Under the pieces are notes generated by a model. It did not search any database, was not told where the DNA came from, and saw only the letters and a list, made by a program, of their open reading frames with translations. A program made the translations under genes and the position numbers. This document shows, piece by piece, positions 9,071-20,050 of a stretch of 23,581 nt of DNA. Source of the DNA: Saksenaea vasiformis B4078 (lineage: Eukaryota > Mucoromycota > Mucoromycetes > Mucorales > Saksenaeaceae); the NCBI GenBank assembly GCA_000697055.1, contig JNDT01001175.1, forward strand, positions 1-23,581. Direction: 5' to 3'. Positions within the stretch are counted from its first letter, which is position 1. Each line of letters begins with the position of its first letter.

Positions 9071-10210
9071 TTATCGACGATACGGATCAGGCGAATCGCG
9101 TCTGTATCCACGTGTATCCATTGGTGGAGGCGGTGCATCTAAAAAAAATAATTGATTATTAATCGAGTTGCTAAAATTATTATTGTTCTTCTTCTTTTGA
9201 CACCTACAAGGATCTGAACCAGGTGCCATTGGTAGACTGAACATAAGAAATGGGAAAAAAAAGATGAGTAGGTTACAAACGATGAGCCAAGCATTGCCAT
9301 GTCTTGTGTATGTTTTTTTTACCGATCATCCAACGGTGGAGGAGGGCCTGAAGATCGAACAGTTCGGTGTTCATCCTTCTTTGACAAACCAATATCCCTA
9401 ATGGAAATGGTTAGTCTTATTTATGCATTGATCAAAGCAAGGTAATTTAGGTTACCAGTCAAGTTTTAGGCGACGGCCTTCGACGCTAAAACCTTGGAAT
9501 TTATCAAAAGCGTCTTCTGCATCCCTTCGATCCTCAAATTCCACAAAGGCAAATCTAAACAAGGAATGTTGTCGTTATTTTCATTTATCTAGCGAATTAA
9601 AAAAGAAAACTTCCTACCCTTTGTTTTTGCTTGTAACGGAATCCATAGGCACAGTAACCTTGGTAAGACGTCCATAACGTTCAAACATGGAAGCCACCTT
9701 TCATAGTGATGAGCTCGTATTTCTTTTTTTTTTCCTCACAATAAATAAATAAAACACCTACATCACGCTCCCTGAAAGCATAAGGAAGGTTGCCGACGAA
9801 TAAAGTTGTGGATGCCTTTCTATCTTCGTCTGTGCCTCTGTTTGTTGCACAGTGAGCGTCTTCAAATTAGTATGGATAGCTTATTCCTACCTATCCACGG
9901 GCCGTCTTGGGCGGGGTCGAGGTGGGAGACGGTGGTAACTTCTTCGGTCATCATAACGATCATAGTATCCTCCACGATCATAACGGTCCGATCGATGGTA
10001 GCTATCGCGGTCATCTCTGTAACTTCGATCGTAATAGTCTCTTCGATAGTACGAACGATCATCACGGCGATAACTGCGGTCATCGTAACGGCGTCGTGGA
10101 GAGTAGGAACGGTCACGAGAGCTTTCACGTCGCATCATTGGATAATCGCGTGGAGGAGGAGGAGGGGGTAATGGTGAACCACTGCGAGGATCAACTATTG
10201 GTCTGTCCAT
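9071..10210 (-). CDS. SR-like RNA-binding protein with N-terminal RS/RY-rich domain and one RRM
   Basis: Minus-strand exons 9891-10210, 9762-9819, 9618-9697, 9456-9554, 9323-9397, 9220-9236, 9071-9138 join to 238 residues. Residues about 1-106 begin MDRPIVDPRSGSPLPPPPPP and become a dense R/D/S/Y region (RSYYRRDYYDRS), a phospho-regulated low-complexity type. The RRM (about 109-185) has RNP2 LFVGNL, helix RERDVASMFERYG, RNP1 KGFAFVEF and the closing EGRRLKLDW. The tail is P- and R-rich (APPPPMDTRGYRRDSPDPYR). This resembles fungal SR-related splicing/export factors, acting in the nucleus; the exact orthologue (Npl3, Srp or Tra2 type) cannot be decided by eye. Exon 6 is only 17 bases and uses a GTTCAG donor; the alternative downstream donor (exon 9204-9236) shifts frame and leads to an early stop, so the micro-exon form is preferred for the full protein. 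Confidence 0.85.
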
Positions 10211-12280
10211 CGTGCGAAAAAAAGAAAAAAAGAGTAAAGAGAACAAAAAAAGTCCAAGGGAAAATAGAATGCGTCATCCCCCCAACCACGTCACGACGAT
10301 TTCGCATCCCGCATAGCGAAAGAACAACGCAGTTTTGATTGGCCCTTGCGAACTGACATTTTGATTGTTGCCTCCAAATGGACAGCTGTACAGGAAGGAC
10401 CAGCAGCCAAAAAAAAAAAAAAGAGAAGATATGGCAGCAAAACAAACCATACCTTCAAAGAAATTATTCAAAGATCATGATATCTATCCGAGTATTGCGT
10501 CGGCTCATCTGCGGTGATACGTGTTGTCGTATCCGACATAGTTACATTACTACACAGTGATTAGAACAATACGTCAGAACACGACAAAAGGTACTGAGGG
10601 TGGTTACTTTATTAGAACACGGTTCTAGACATGGCTTATCCCATCTATCTGTTGCTGAGATACCAACCGACACAGAATACATCAGGATGAACATAATGAT
10701 CTCAATCTAGTAAAGGATCATCTAAAGATATCCCTAAACTCCTCTATCCCGCCGTTACCCGCAAGCACCATGAATTATTTAAACAATAGAACAATCATTT
10801 TAATAAAACGATCCTTTTTTGAGTCTCGCTTACTTTACGTCGCCCATACTTGAATTTGGATACAACACGTGTGAACGGACCACACGACGATAGGAGCCTA
10901 CTTAATATACAACATTTCTCAGCATGTAGGCCAAACGTACAGTCAGCAAAAATCGATATAGATTTGCCAGTTTCTGAAGGCTCTAGTCCATCTTGTAGCT
11001 TAAAGAGGCACAATGGAATATCTTGTAGGATACCCGTCGAAAAATGTTGGCCTTAGCCATCCCACATAATGCTGATTCCGTAAGGGGAAGAGAAGTGATG
11101 CTCACCTTTGCAAGAAATGGTTATATGGCAGAATATAATGCAATCGTTCAATTAATAAGCGAGATAGTCATCTACATGTGCCTCTTGCGACGAAGTTGAT
11201 TGCTGCTGCGTAGCCTCATCATCTTATTCTAAAATTCTGTACGCATCCAAAAAGCTTGAGATCTTGGCATTTTAAAGTTTCAAATTATCTATCGTAATGA
11301 GAAAATTTTATCCTTAGTTCAACCATTGCAAGATTTTTAGGGTGCTCCAAATGAATCCAGCACCGAGTTTTGTTTGTGCTGAGGAATTGACATGCGGTCA
11401 TTCTTACATCAACGAGAATTATTATCTTACTCACATGAATTTGGCACCGGTGCACACGAATTATGATTAGTAAATGAAATGACACTTCAATATTCTTTTT
11501 TTACTCACCGCTGAAGAGTCATTACGTACTGCAAAGACCCTAATGCTTTGTGTGACATCATTTACATCAGTAATGGGCATTGAGCGCCGCCACAGCCAAG
11601 ACGAGCCGTGACAGAGAGCATAGAGGCTAAGCAGCAAACGTGAATGACTTATATGTATGGGCAACGTGCCAAGGATGTTAGGGAAAACAAAGCCGAAAAC
11701 GAAGGAAAAAAAAGATGCTCCTGTACCTTTTTTGGCTGGAACATTTCTATGTTTCGAAACATTTTTACTGACGCCGGTAAGACATTGGGAACACAATGAA
11801 ACCCTTGCGAGAGAAAAAAAAAAACTCAAACTCAATGCTATTAAGCTATCTGCATCTATGGGGAAAGAGTCAGTTCCCCCCAAGCAAAACCAACGCAGGA
11901 TGCATTCTAAGGAATTGGGGCAAATCAAGGGTATTCGCGGCAGCTGAAACACTCAAATCCCAGTTTCCACTGGGTGGCGGAATTTACCATTTGGAAAGAC
12001 TTAACCGTATGGGCTTGGAAATGGCGTGATATCCCGAAAATAACAAAAAGCACTGTGGCTTTGACTGGCTGATGTGTGTGTGGGTGTGTGGGTGTGTGTG
12101 CCACACAACCCTCCATAGATTGATCAGCATTGACGTTGCCAATGGGCGGTGCAGTTTTAACCTGGATACTTTGATTGGGTGGCGTTTCAAATCGCCCGAA
12201 GATGGAAAAAAGGAAGGTGCGCAGGACAAAACCAATCCTTTTTTCCTTTCCTTCTTCACTTTCTTCTTCATCTTCTCATA
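10211..12280. other. Divergent intergenic region between SR-like gene and MAP2K gene
   Basis: About 2 kb with no convincing coding sequence. The first part presumably holds the SR-like promoter and leader (A/G-rich 10216-10262). The last 100 bases before 12281 are pyrimidine-rich (CTTC/TTTC runs), a likely leader of the MAP2K. The GT microsatellite at 12073-12100 lies about 180 bases upstream of the MAP2K start. Frames in 10850-11170 and 11467-11952 are unconvincing. Confidence 0.5.
12073..12100. repeat. GT-rich microsatellite upstream of the MAP2K gene
   Basis: Interrupted (GT)n with TGGG interruptions, directly followed by CCACAC, which can pair back with the GTGTGG units. Potentially length-polymorphic and Z-DNA prone, in a promoter. 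Confidence 0.75.
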
Positions 12281-13880
12281 ATGACACTATCATCTGCACC
12301 GCGCAGTGGAGCCAAACCGGGAAAGCGTAATCCTGGCCTTCGACTTCCTGAACAGCTGCTACAACCCACGACAGCAACGCCTGTCCCTAGCACAAACCAG
12401 AACAATAGATTCCGAGAACAGATCGGCAATATCGTCAATGCCCAGACAGACACCAATAACAGCACTTATTACTATAGTAATGTAACTGAAGAAGAAGAAT
12501 GTTCATTAGCAGCAGCCTTTTTACAACAAAGACAGCAACAACAACAACAACAACAGCAAGTAGCACCACCACCACAGCAACCACAATACCCCCAACGACA
12601 ACAACCTAACCGACAAAACAGTTTACCAGTTTTACGTGAACCCCCGCTACCACCACCTGCACCTATTGAAACCCCAGCTGCACAAGCAACGGATGGTTCA
12701 ACGTCAGAAGACGGTTCTTTTATGGAAATCAGGGACGAAGATCTTGAAACATTAAAGATGCTTGGAGAAGGCGCGGCAGGCACAGTGCGCAAGGTGCTGC
12801 ATAAGCCCACCATGTTAACTATGGCTAAAAAGGTAGGTTAGAAAAAAAAAAGGGTGATTTGTATGCGCACCAATCTAACCATTTTTTTAGTCAATTACAA
12901 CACAACCTGACCCGGCTGTCCAACGACAAATCTTGCGTGAACTGGCATTCATTAAAACGTGTAATTCACCACATATCGTGTCATTTTATGGAGCGTTTCT
13001 TGGCGACGATGACACAACAGTATCTTTATGTATGGAGTTCTGTGAAGCGGGTAGTCTTGAGGATATCTATAAAAGGGCGCGGAAATTGGGTGGCGTGATT
13101 GGTGAACCTGTGCTTGAACGCATTGCGGAATCGGTAAGTCATCCATGGCAAAGAGACTAAGAGCAGGATGTTAATCAAGGCATATATTAGGTTTGTAAAG
13201 GTTTAGTGTATCTGCACGCGAAACGTGTCATCCATCGAGGTAAAAAAAAAGTTCAGTCTTTTTCTTTTTTAGTTGGGCTGTTTCAACTCAAAATTTCCAA
13301 ACGCAGATATCAAGCCATCCAATATCTTGGTGACACGAAAGGGTGAAATCAAATTATGTGATTTCGGTGTCTCGGGCGAATTGATTAATTCTATTGCACA
13401 AACATTTACCGGGACTCGATACTATATGGCGGTAAAGAAAACCGTTTTCCGTTGAAACCTATTCGCTAATGATAATAATTTCAGCCTGAACGTATCCAAG
13501 GAAATGCATATCAGGTGCAATCGGATATCTGGTCGCTGGGCTTGACATTGATTGAGGTGTCTCAAAATCAACCAGCACTGCCTCCACCTGGTCAGCCTGA
13601 CCTTTCTATTTTTGAACTGCTGGACTTCATTGTACACCAGCCGGTGCCTCAGATCCAAGGCAGTCATATTTCAGAAGAATGCAAGAACTTTGTTGCCGTA
13701 TGGTAAATACTATTAGTTATTGTCATAACAGGAACTAAAGAAGATCTGCTTAGTCTTACCAAGGATCCAAAATACCGGCCTGGGCCAGGACGTATGCTAG
13801 AACATCCGTTTGTCAAAAAATGGGAAAATGTACCGATGGATCTGGGAACATGGGTCAAACAAGTTTGGGGCTGGCAGTAG
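12281..13880 (+). CDS. MAP kinase kinase, Mkk1/Mkk2/Pek1-like (cell wall integrity type)
   Basis: Exons 12281-12832, 12891-13133, 13191-13239, 13307-13431, 13485-13702, 13754-13880; 437 residues. The first ~150 residues are low-complexity with poly-Q (encoded 12529-12560) and P-rich segments. The kinase has glycine loop GEGAAGTV (162-169), beta-3 lysine in MAKK (181-184), [20 protein letters not shown], catalytic HRDIKPSN (280-287), DFG (300-302), and activation sites Ser310 and Thr314 in the MAP2K SxAxT arrangement ([10 protein letters not shown]), followed by YMAPERIQG and [13 protein letters not shown]. The combination SL..IYK, IAESV.KGL.YLH, TFTGT.YYMAPERIQG resembles Mkk1/Mkk2/Pek1 rather than Ste7 or Pbs2. 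Such kinases sit between a Bck1-type MAP3K and Slt2-type MAPK in the cytoplasm. Intron 3 splits the codon for the catalytic-loop Asp and has a second strong-looking acceptor (AG at 13271-13272). Confidence 0.92.
12528..12560 (+). repeat. CAA/CAG repeat encoding poly-Gln in the MAP2K N-terminus
   Basis: Run of CAG and mostly CAA codons giving nine consecutive Gln after QQR; followed by further Gln/Pro-rich sequence to about 12620. Likely length-variable between strains. Confidence 0.8.
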
Positions 13881-14826
13881 TAGCATGGCTTGGCTGCTGG
13901 GTTGTAACACTGTGTGTTTTATTTCATGGAATTTTACGTTTGGCAAAGCAGATTTTGCGTCCCAATACTGAGCGCTATCAATACACATGTCGTTTGCCTC
14001 ATAAAACTGACTTTTTATGAACTTCGTCTTTAATCGACGCAAATTTATCTCGCCCAACGTAAATATCCATGGTGACAAGTGCCGTCTGGTCATAAGTGTA
14101 GAGTGATTGAACATGGAAATCGCCGTTGCACGCGTGCACGGATGGGACAGGCGATATTGGTGATTTTTCTTTGTGGGATTAAAACATGGAAGGGTAGCTC
14201 CGGGTGACCATCTGGATCGACACAGTTTCTATATCTTTGTTGCTGACACTGGCCCTCCCATCTTGGCATTGAGGGCTCTTCGCATCACCCACGTTGCCAT
14301 AGTTGCAAAAGAGAAACATGTATAAGGAGAGAAGGCTATGACTAAATGGATGCGGGGATGGTCTGTTTCAGTTTGTCATTCGCTTAAGACTGCTACCTTA
14401 GCAAGGATATTTTAAGACGTACATATGGTAACTGTGGGAGGGTGCTAGTTTCACCCTTCCTCGATGATCCAAACGAAGTTGGTAAGGTTCGCTTGATCAT
14501 TCGAGATCATCAAATGGCATGTAACACAAAAAATGATAATAAGGTTCGGTGCATGAATATACAACAATGCTTTGTTTGCGATACTTATTATACATACTAC
14601 GGACTGCTAGTAACTAAGTAAGCGTGGTCTTTATCCCGTGGAAGAATGGTAAGTACGCAATGTCGAAAAAGAAAGGAAGGCCTCGCAGTGGACTTGATGA
14701 GTACTCGTGCTCAATGAATGGATTTCACCACTACTTCTATATTTGAAAGCTACATATTGGGATTGAAGGAAGGGCGGGCGCTAAGCCAAAAGAAAGCGTT
14801 TGATTTATGTTGCGCAAGTAAGTGTT
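13881..14826. other. Convergent spacer between MAP2K and alpha-arrestin genes
   Basis: Contains the 3' UTRs of both flanking genes. Frames here are short (66 codons or fewer) and unsupported. No tRNA-like box A/box B pair seen. Confidence 0.5.
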
Positions 14827-16644
14827 TCACCAATCTTCGTCGAAGAGACCTGGAATGATAGTTGCTTCACCGATTTCTGCAGCATGATAGGCCCCTTTCG
14901 CTTGACGGGACATAAATACTACACGCTCCTTTCTTTCCTTTTGAAATTCAAATTGAGGCGGCAGCTGGGGTAAACTGAAGTAACTTGGTGGCTCTTCACC
15001 TTGAGGTGTGTTACCGATCAAGGCTGCCGTCAGAGAACCAATCCATTGACTTGGGAGACCTTGTGGCGCTGGTGGGGGTTCGTCAAGTGACGGGTCAAAG
15101 AACTGTGGACATTCGGATGAGTAACGGTAGTGTCGAATAGCCATCAATTCAGGAATACGCGGCAGCTGTTCATGAGGAAGATTGGCGATTGTGAGAGGAA
15201 TAGAGAATTCAGCCACATGAGAGGATTTGAAAAGGTGACCATATTCAATGGTTACAAGGAATTGGAGATCATAATAAACTCGTGTGTGGCGTGAGACAAA
15301 GGAGGGTGACACGAGCTTCGTCGGTACGTCAAAATGGACCCTTTCTGAGATCTGTGTGTGGTCTGTTCCTGCAATCGGCACTGATCCCTGCAAGACAACA
15401 CGAACGTATTCTCGAAACGCAGTTCCCTGTTGCACAAGCATCTTTCCTTCATGATGTTTCCGGAACTTATACGCTATGTTTGTTAGCTTGGCGTCCGAGT
15501 GCAACACAGTCATGTTCAGTTGCATATAAAATGGTTCATCTACAGCCGCGCTTTTTTTTAGCCTCGACTTCTTTTCTTTATGATTTTTGCTCACCTGGAC
15601 AATACGATTGTTTCGATAATTTAGCTTGCACTTCGGCAAGAGGTTGTTTTCGGTCTCGTATAAGTGTCGTTTTGTAGATCCATTCCTTAGCTTTTATAAA
15701 AAGAAAACAGATTATTCATCATTATCCAAATGCCATAAGTTACGTACGAGGAGTAGCAACAATAATAGGGCGATAGGGTGTTATGTACTCTCTACTTTTC
15801 AGACAGAACTGATTGGCTGGTCCATCTGCTTGGGCCGTCCAGAGGAAACGAATGGCAAAACCTGCAGGCTCTTCCATGGATGGAGGATAATTTACGTTTG
15901 GAAACTATAATTTTTTTTAGCTCCTCTATAAATGTATATGACATCGGATACCTTACCTTCAAGGAAAATGGGAATTCGTAGTGTCCAGGCTCCATCTCAT
16001 CCCACGCACACTGTGAATAGGCTAAGCTCGAAGATTAGCTTTCAACAAGTCAAGTTGTTCAGCCTACCAGATGCTTCATTTCCCCACAACTTCCACTCCG
16101 TCTCGAAAAAAGTGGTCAACATTTCATGGATCCAGTCAGCTCGACCATCTGTTCCACTCTCTTCCACTTTCACCATGGCCAATTCCTCCGCCCGAAACTA
16201 GTAAACGAAATCAATGCATGAACCGTAACAGACACCTGCCATGCTTCCGTTTGTTTTTACCTTGATACGAATTCTTGTCACGTATATTTTCTCGGTCACA
16301 TCGAGTACCACTTTACCTAACACCAAGAACATCGGTCATATGTAAAATAACCAGGGTAGTTGTGTACCTCGTACAATACGATTGGGTCGCACGATAACGT
16401 GGGCGCCGCCTTCAAACTCGATCGCGAGGGTTGTCATGGTCTGTTCGGGTAGATTGACATTCGACTGCGAGATCCGTCGTTCGCTTAGGCCAAGAAATGA
16501 GCCAACAGAGGGGGCACTGCAGGATAGGTAGTCATTAATGTGGTTTGTATGCAAAGGTGATCCTGGAATGGGAAGGATCGATCCCGAGGAGTTGGCTCGA
16601 TGACGGCTCATCACTTGGGTTGCATTAGCCACAATGTTGGTCAT
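14827..16644 (-). CDS. Alpha-arrestin (ART/ARRDC family) with PY motif
   Basis: Minus-strand exons 16368-16644, 16261-16316, 16068-16197, 15957-16021, 15748-15904, 15595-15690, 14827-15539 join to 497 residues. An N-terminal Ser-rich leader precedes the arrestin N-lobe from about residue 60 (MTTLAIEFEGGAHVIVRPN, KVVLDVTEKIYVTRIRIKF, EPGHYEFPFSLKFPNVNYPP, ITPYRPIIVAT). The C-lobe follows (LAEVQAKLSKQSYCP, VLHSDAKLTNIAYKF, VHFDVPTKLVSPSF, FKSSHVAEFSIPLTIANL). Near the C-terminus PPSY (444-447) is a consensus Rsp5/Nedd4 WW-binding site, so the protein probably recruits the ubiquitin ligase to plasma-membrane transporters for endocytosis. Three boundaries were chosen by frame: acceptor at 16022-16023, acceptor at 15540-15541 and a GTACGT donor at 15746-15747. 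The first and second save the frame where nearby AGs would not. The protein ends PGLFDEDW. Confidence 0.9.
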
Positions 16645-17083
16645 AAAAGGTTATCGAAAGAAGAAGAAGAAGAAAATAAAAACGACGGGGGGGGGAGAAG
16701 TACGAAGAGAAAGACGTTCGGATTGCCAAAAAGTAAGAAAAAAAATGCCAGTGGTGGGGCGAGAGTGTCCTTCCTTCTCTATGTGTGCGCAAAACGCGCG
16801 ACTATGGTCTTTTTCCGAAACAGTCGCATAGACTCAGAGATGGGCTGACATTTCGCCTTCCCCTCATTCGACAGGATTCCTTTTTGTCCTACAAAAATCT
16901 TCACTTTCTGCATTGCCATACTTCCTAACTCGGTCATTCAATCGCTTATCATTTTTGATAATGTACTTTTTAATTTTGTATCAATAAACAGTGTATACAT
17001 GAATACATGAATGAAAAAGAAATGGTAGGTATATGGTACAAAGAGTGTGAAAAGGAAAGAAAGAAAAGAAAGAAAAAGACAAG
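16645..17083. other. Spacer: alpha-arrestin promoter and siroheme synthase 3' region
   Basis: Just upstream of the arrestin ATG on its own strand is a CTT/TTC-rich leader (plus-strand GAAGAA run 16659-16680 and a G run 16688-16695). Nearer 17083 the sequence is A/G-rich (17050-17080), the 3' end of the siroheme gene. No gene seen. Confidence 0.5.
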
Positions 17084-18733
17084 TTAGTATACACCTTCTG
17101 GATCGTGTAGTTGCAGTAGATTGGTTTGTGTATCGCTTGCATACAATCCCGAGGGCGTCATGAGCGTGCTTGCTACACCCTCGACTTGATGACCTTCATG
17201 CTTAAGTACTTCAATTGCTCGACCAACAACGAGTAATCCTGGAGGACGGCTTCCACCCACACTCTCCAAGACGCTAACAATATTTTCCAATGTTCCCCAG
17301 ATGATTCGTTGGTCATCACAGCTCGCTCGTTCAATAATGGCGCAAGGAATATCTGCCGGATACTTTTGAAGTTTTATCAGATCGTCTGTGATTGCTGCCA
17401 GCCGATGAATAGACATAAGGAAGACATCTGTTCGATTCTCATCATAGACAGGCAGATGGGGTGATGTGTTGTTTGCTCCAGTGCCTGTTGTGACAAGGAA
17501 CTGGGAAGCCACCTTGCGATGCGTCAATGGAATACCAGCAAGTAAAGGTGCAGCCACCGTAGATGAAATTCCGGGAATCACACGTGGGATAAACCCATGT
17601 TTACGGAAGAAAAGGACTTCCTCACCGCCACGACCAAACAAAAACGGATCTGGAATCAAACAGGTGAGTTATTCCGTACAAGTCATTGGTCTCGTTTTAC
17701 CTCCTTGTTTTAATCGCACCACTTTCTTGCCTTCCTTCAGCGCTCGCAGTGCGATCTCATTAAATTCGTCTTGTGCAGCGTTGGCGTTACCGGGGAATTT
17801 GCGTGCAATCTTGAGTTCACACTGAACGAGAGCAATGACTCCAGCAGGCACGATCTTGTCAGCTAATACGATATCCGCATCTTCGATGGCTTTGTGAGCG
17901 GCCACCGTCAGCAGATCTGGATCTCCGAGGCCACACCCAACCAAAGCAATAGCCCCCGTGGATGCAGCAGGAGGGTGTGTCAGCGGTCCAGTGAGCGGAG
18001 CCAAGCGGCCCAAACCACCCGCAACTTTTCCTTCTGTGCTCTCATACCCTTCGTCGTTGTGATAGGCTTCCAACAATTCCTCCATATCTTTTTCTGACAG
18101 CTGTGCCAAGCGATCCATACTCCAGTACTCGGCAATTTGAGCTAACCATTGCATGCGACGTCCACTGGCGGCTGAACTTGGGTCGGACATACGCACTTTC
18201 TTGCGCAAAACGCCCATACGCTCGACAGCATCACCGAGACGAGGAGGAAGGGATGTTGCAATATGTCGTCGGATGCGGTTGGAAAGTTTGCTGGCTTGAC
18301 CGTTAGTAGAGACTGAAATTTGGAGAGATTGATCACGGTAGGTGGAGGTCATGAAAAAATCGCATAGATCATTCATATCAGTGACATTCACCGGAACCCG
18401 CTGTTCCCGACAGCGCTGGGCGATTGTGCGACATAGGTCGGGATCTGACAGACAAACGAAGGCCAGGTGTTTATCTTGAAGATGCCCCGGCTCGAACGTT
18501 TCTAGCCATGAAACTTGATTGTGATGGATACGATACTGTAATTCGGAACACATGTCTTCCTTAGGACCAACGACGGTAACTTGGGCATCTGCTTCCAATG
18601 CAGAAAGGACGCGGCTGGCTGCAATGGATGAGGTTCCGACTACGAGAATGTTTCTTTGCTTGCACTGGAATGCAACCATAAGTGAGGCGCCTCCCTTGGG
18701 AGTCGGTACTCTTGGCAACTGGATATCGGGCAT
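17084..18733 (-). CDS. Bifunctional siroheme synthase: precorrin-2 dehydrogenase/ferrochelatase-like plus uroporphyrinogen-III C-methyltransferase
   Basis: Exons 17701-18733 and 17084-17649 (51-base intron) give 532 residues from ATG 18733. The N-terminal half resembles Met8/CysG N-domains: SLMVAFQCKQRNILVVGTSS (Rossmann start), VTVVGPKEDM, LAFVCLSDPDLC, VPVNVTDMNDLCDFFMTSTY, LQISVSTNGQASKLSNRIRR. The C-terminal half is a SUMT: IALVGCGLGDPDLLTVAAHK from 262, DADIVLADKIV, VVRLKQGG then DPFLFGRGGEEV across the splice, IPGISSTVAAPLLAGIPLTH. It would methylate uroporphyrinogen III to precorrin-2, and perhaps oxidise and chelate it, giving siroheme for sulfite and nitrite reductases. The order matches bacterial CysG. 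An upstream in-frame ATG at 18796 would add 21 residues (MKRSRSSCLTS...); I prefer 18733 because a TATAAA lies just before 18796. The nucleotide-binding loop reads GTSSIA, not the usual GGGxxA. Confidence 0.9.
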
Positions 18734-18800
18734 TGCGTTTGTGTAAATGAGTAAGGAAGAAGTGGAAGTAAGACAGGAAGATCTTGATCTTTTCATTTCG

Positions 18801-18892
18801 CTTTATACAGGAACCTTTTCTCACATCCAGTCACGAATGACGAGCGATGAGGCAAAGAAGTGGCGAAATTGGCATACCACTTCGCTGATTGG
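18801..18892 (-). promoter_or_regulatory. Promoter of the siroheme synthase gene: TATA and two CCAAT boxes
   Basis: On the minus strand TGTATAAAG (18801-18809) stands about 70 bases upstream of the preferred ATG. Two CCAAT boxes on the same strand (plus-strand ATTGG at 18868-18872 and 18888-18892) lie 60-85 bases further up; a third CCAAT in the other orientation is at 18962-18966. Spacing fits a classical TATA promoter with Hap-complex/NF-Y sites. Confidence 0.5.
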
Positions 18893-19772
18893 CTGTTGAT
18901 GGCATCAACGACCTGTTATGTTGTGCAACTCCGCAAGACACATCAGCGATCCGAGCGCTGACCAATCGGGCCCCTCATTGCAAGTCAAACCGCACACATA
19001 TAAACATACACATGCAAATAGAGTATATCCATCTTTAAGTCGATGTTTAAAACATCTCTGCGTATCTCTCGGATAATCTACGGCGCTTTTTCAAGAAACC
19101 TCATATCGGCATGGCAAATAACGTTTCGTTGTCCAGGACAAAGTAATCGCTATCATTGAAACGAAACCATGGTATAAATTTCTCGTAAGAGTTATATATA
19201 TAGAGGGCTATTGAAACGTAAAGCAGACAGACGCTCATTTTGCAGGAACTACAACTTTTTTTTTCATTTATAGTCACCGCTGAGAAGCATGATTGCCAAG
19301 CCTTGTGGTTCTTTATTACTCTAGAGAGAGCCGGCTCGGTGGTCCTGAGAAGACTGGGTCAACAGGTTGGCCCAAAACTCAGTGACTTTGGGCTTAACAG
19401 ACCGGGCCTCGGGCCTTCCCATCCCGACTTCAAGCCCTACCACTGTGACCCGCGGGTACGCTCGAACGCTCCTCGTTCACATCTTCGACTCTCCTCGACG
19501 CTGTATGAAACAACGTATCTCTCTTGACGTCCTTCTGATGTCACAATAGAGAATGCGAAAGGTGATGTCAGTCAACTATGCATACATACTGCGAGGTTCC
19601 AAATAGATTGAATATTTAACTCTCGGATATGAAAGATGTCGCTTTTGGTGTTTCGCGAACAAAGCAAACAATCTGCTGCCTTCTCTTCTAAGCATTTATA
19701 CATTATGTTCAGCAATGAATACTGTTGTCATTGAACGCTTGACATGCGATACAGATAAATTTAAACAGACGA
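18893..19772. other. Spacer between siroheme promoter and right element copy
   Basis: No gene recognised. Contains AT-rich sequence (19020-19320) and a GC-rich patch at about 19330-19510 with short inverted repeats, for example GCCCAAA (19370-19376) with TTTGGGC (19387-19393). Frames across the patch (19240-19527) do not look like a known protein. Confidence 0.45.
19370..19393. repeat. Small hairpin in the GC-rich patch
   Basis: Seven-base perfect arms GCCCAAA / TTTGGGC with a 10-base loop, followed by further GGGC/GCCC words (GGGCCTCGGGCC at 19404-19415). Could be a remnant of a short mobile element or a structured spacer. Confidence 0.4.
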
Positions 19773-19774
19773 AT

Positions 19775-20050
19775 TTCGTGGGGCACTCCCTTGGGCACCC
19801 CTCCGCAATAGTTAGAGTTTCTTTAGAACTTCATACATTTGCAAGTCGTTCAACGATCTGCTATACAGGACGGGAAAATGAACGAACGAAAATTGTTTAC
19901 CAGAGCGCAGCGGAGGTCCAAGCATTTTTTGGGGTGAACTTCTCTCAGCACCTAAAGGCACTGATGGAGCATTATCAATTAAAAGATATATTATTCACTG
20001 GCTCCTTCTCTGTCTTTTTTTATTATTTCCCCTACAACGATTGCTATTGA
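19775..20050 (+). other. Short conserved frame near the element inner end, right copy
   Basis: Counterpart of 2267-2552, ending FPYNDCY then stop at 20048-20050. The only upstream ATG (19715) is in unrelated flank, so the frame lacks its own shared start. Possibly an exon or leader of the element gene. Confidence 0.25.
19777..19800. repeat. Two 12-base units at the right element end
   Basis: CGTGGGGCACTC (19777-19788) and CCTTGGGCACCC (19789-19800), followed by CTCCGCAAT as in the left copy. One unit fewer than at 2517-2552. Confidence 0.7.

Noticed and set aside
9806..10338. Plus-strand frames over the SR-like gene (Val/Ile-rich and His/Asp-rich)
   Set aside because: They are antisense shadows of the R/D/Y-rich exon on the minus strand.
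10850..11170. Possible retroelement fossil
   Set aside because: A few protein-like words but no reverse transcriptase, RNase H or integrase motif and frequent stops.
11467..11952. 161-codon minus frame as a gene
   Set aside because: Low-complexity Phe/Ser-rich translation, no domain, no splice-consistent extension; likely the complement of A-rich non-coding sequence.
17894..18306. Plus-strand frames opposite the siroheme synthase
   Set aside because: Shadows of a well-supported minus-strand enzyme.
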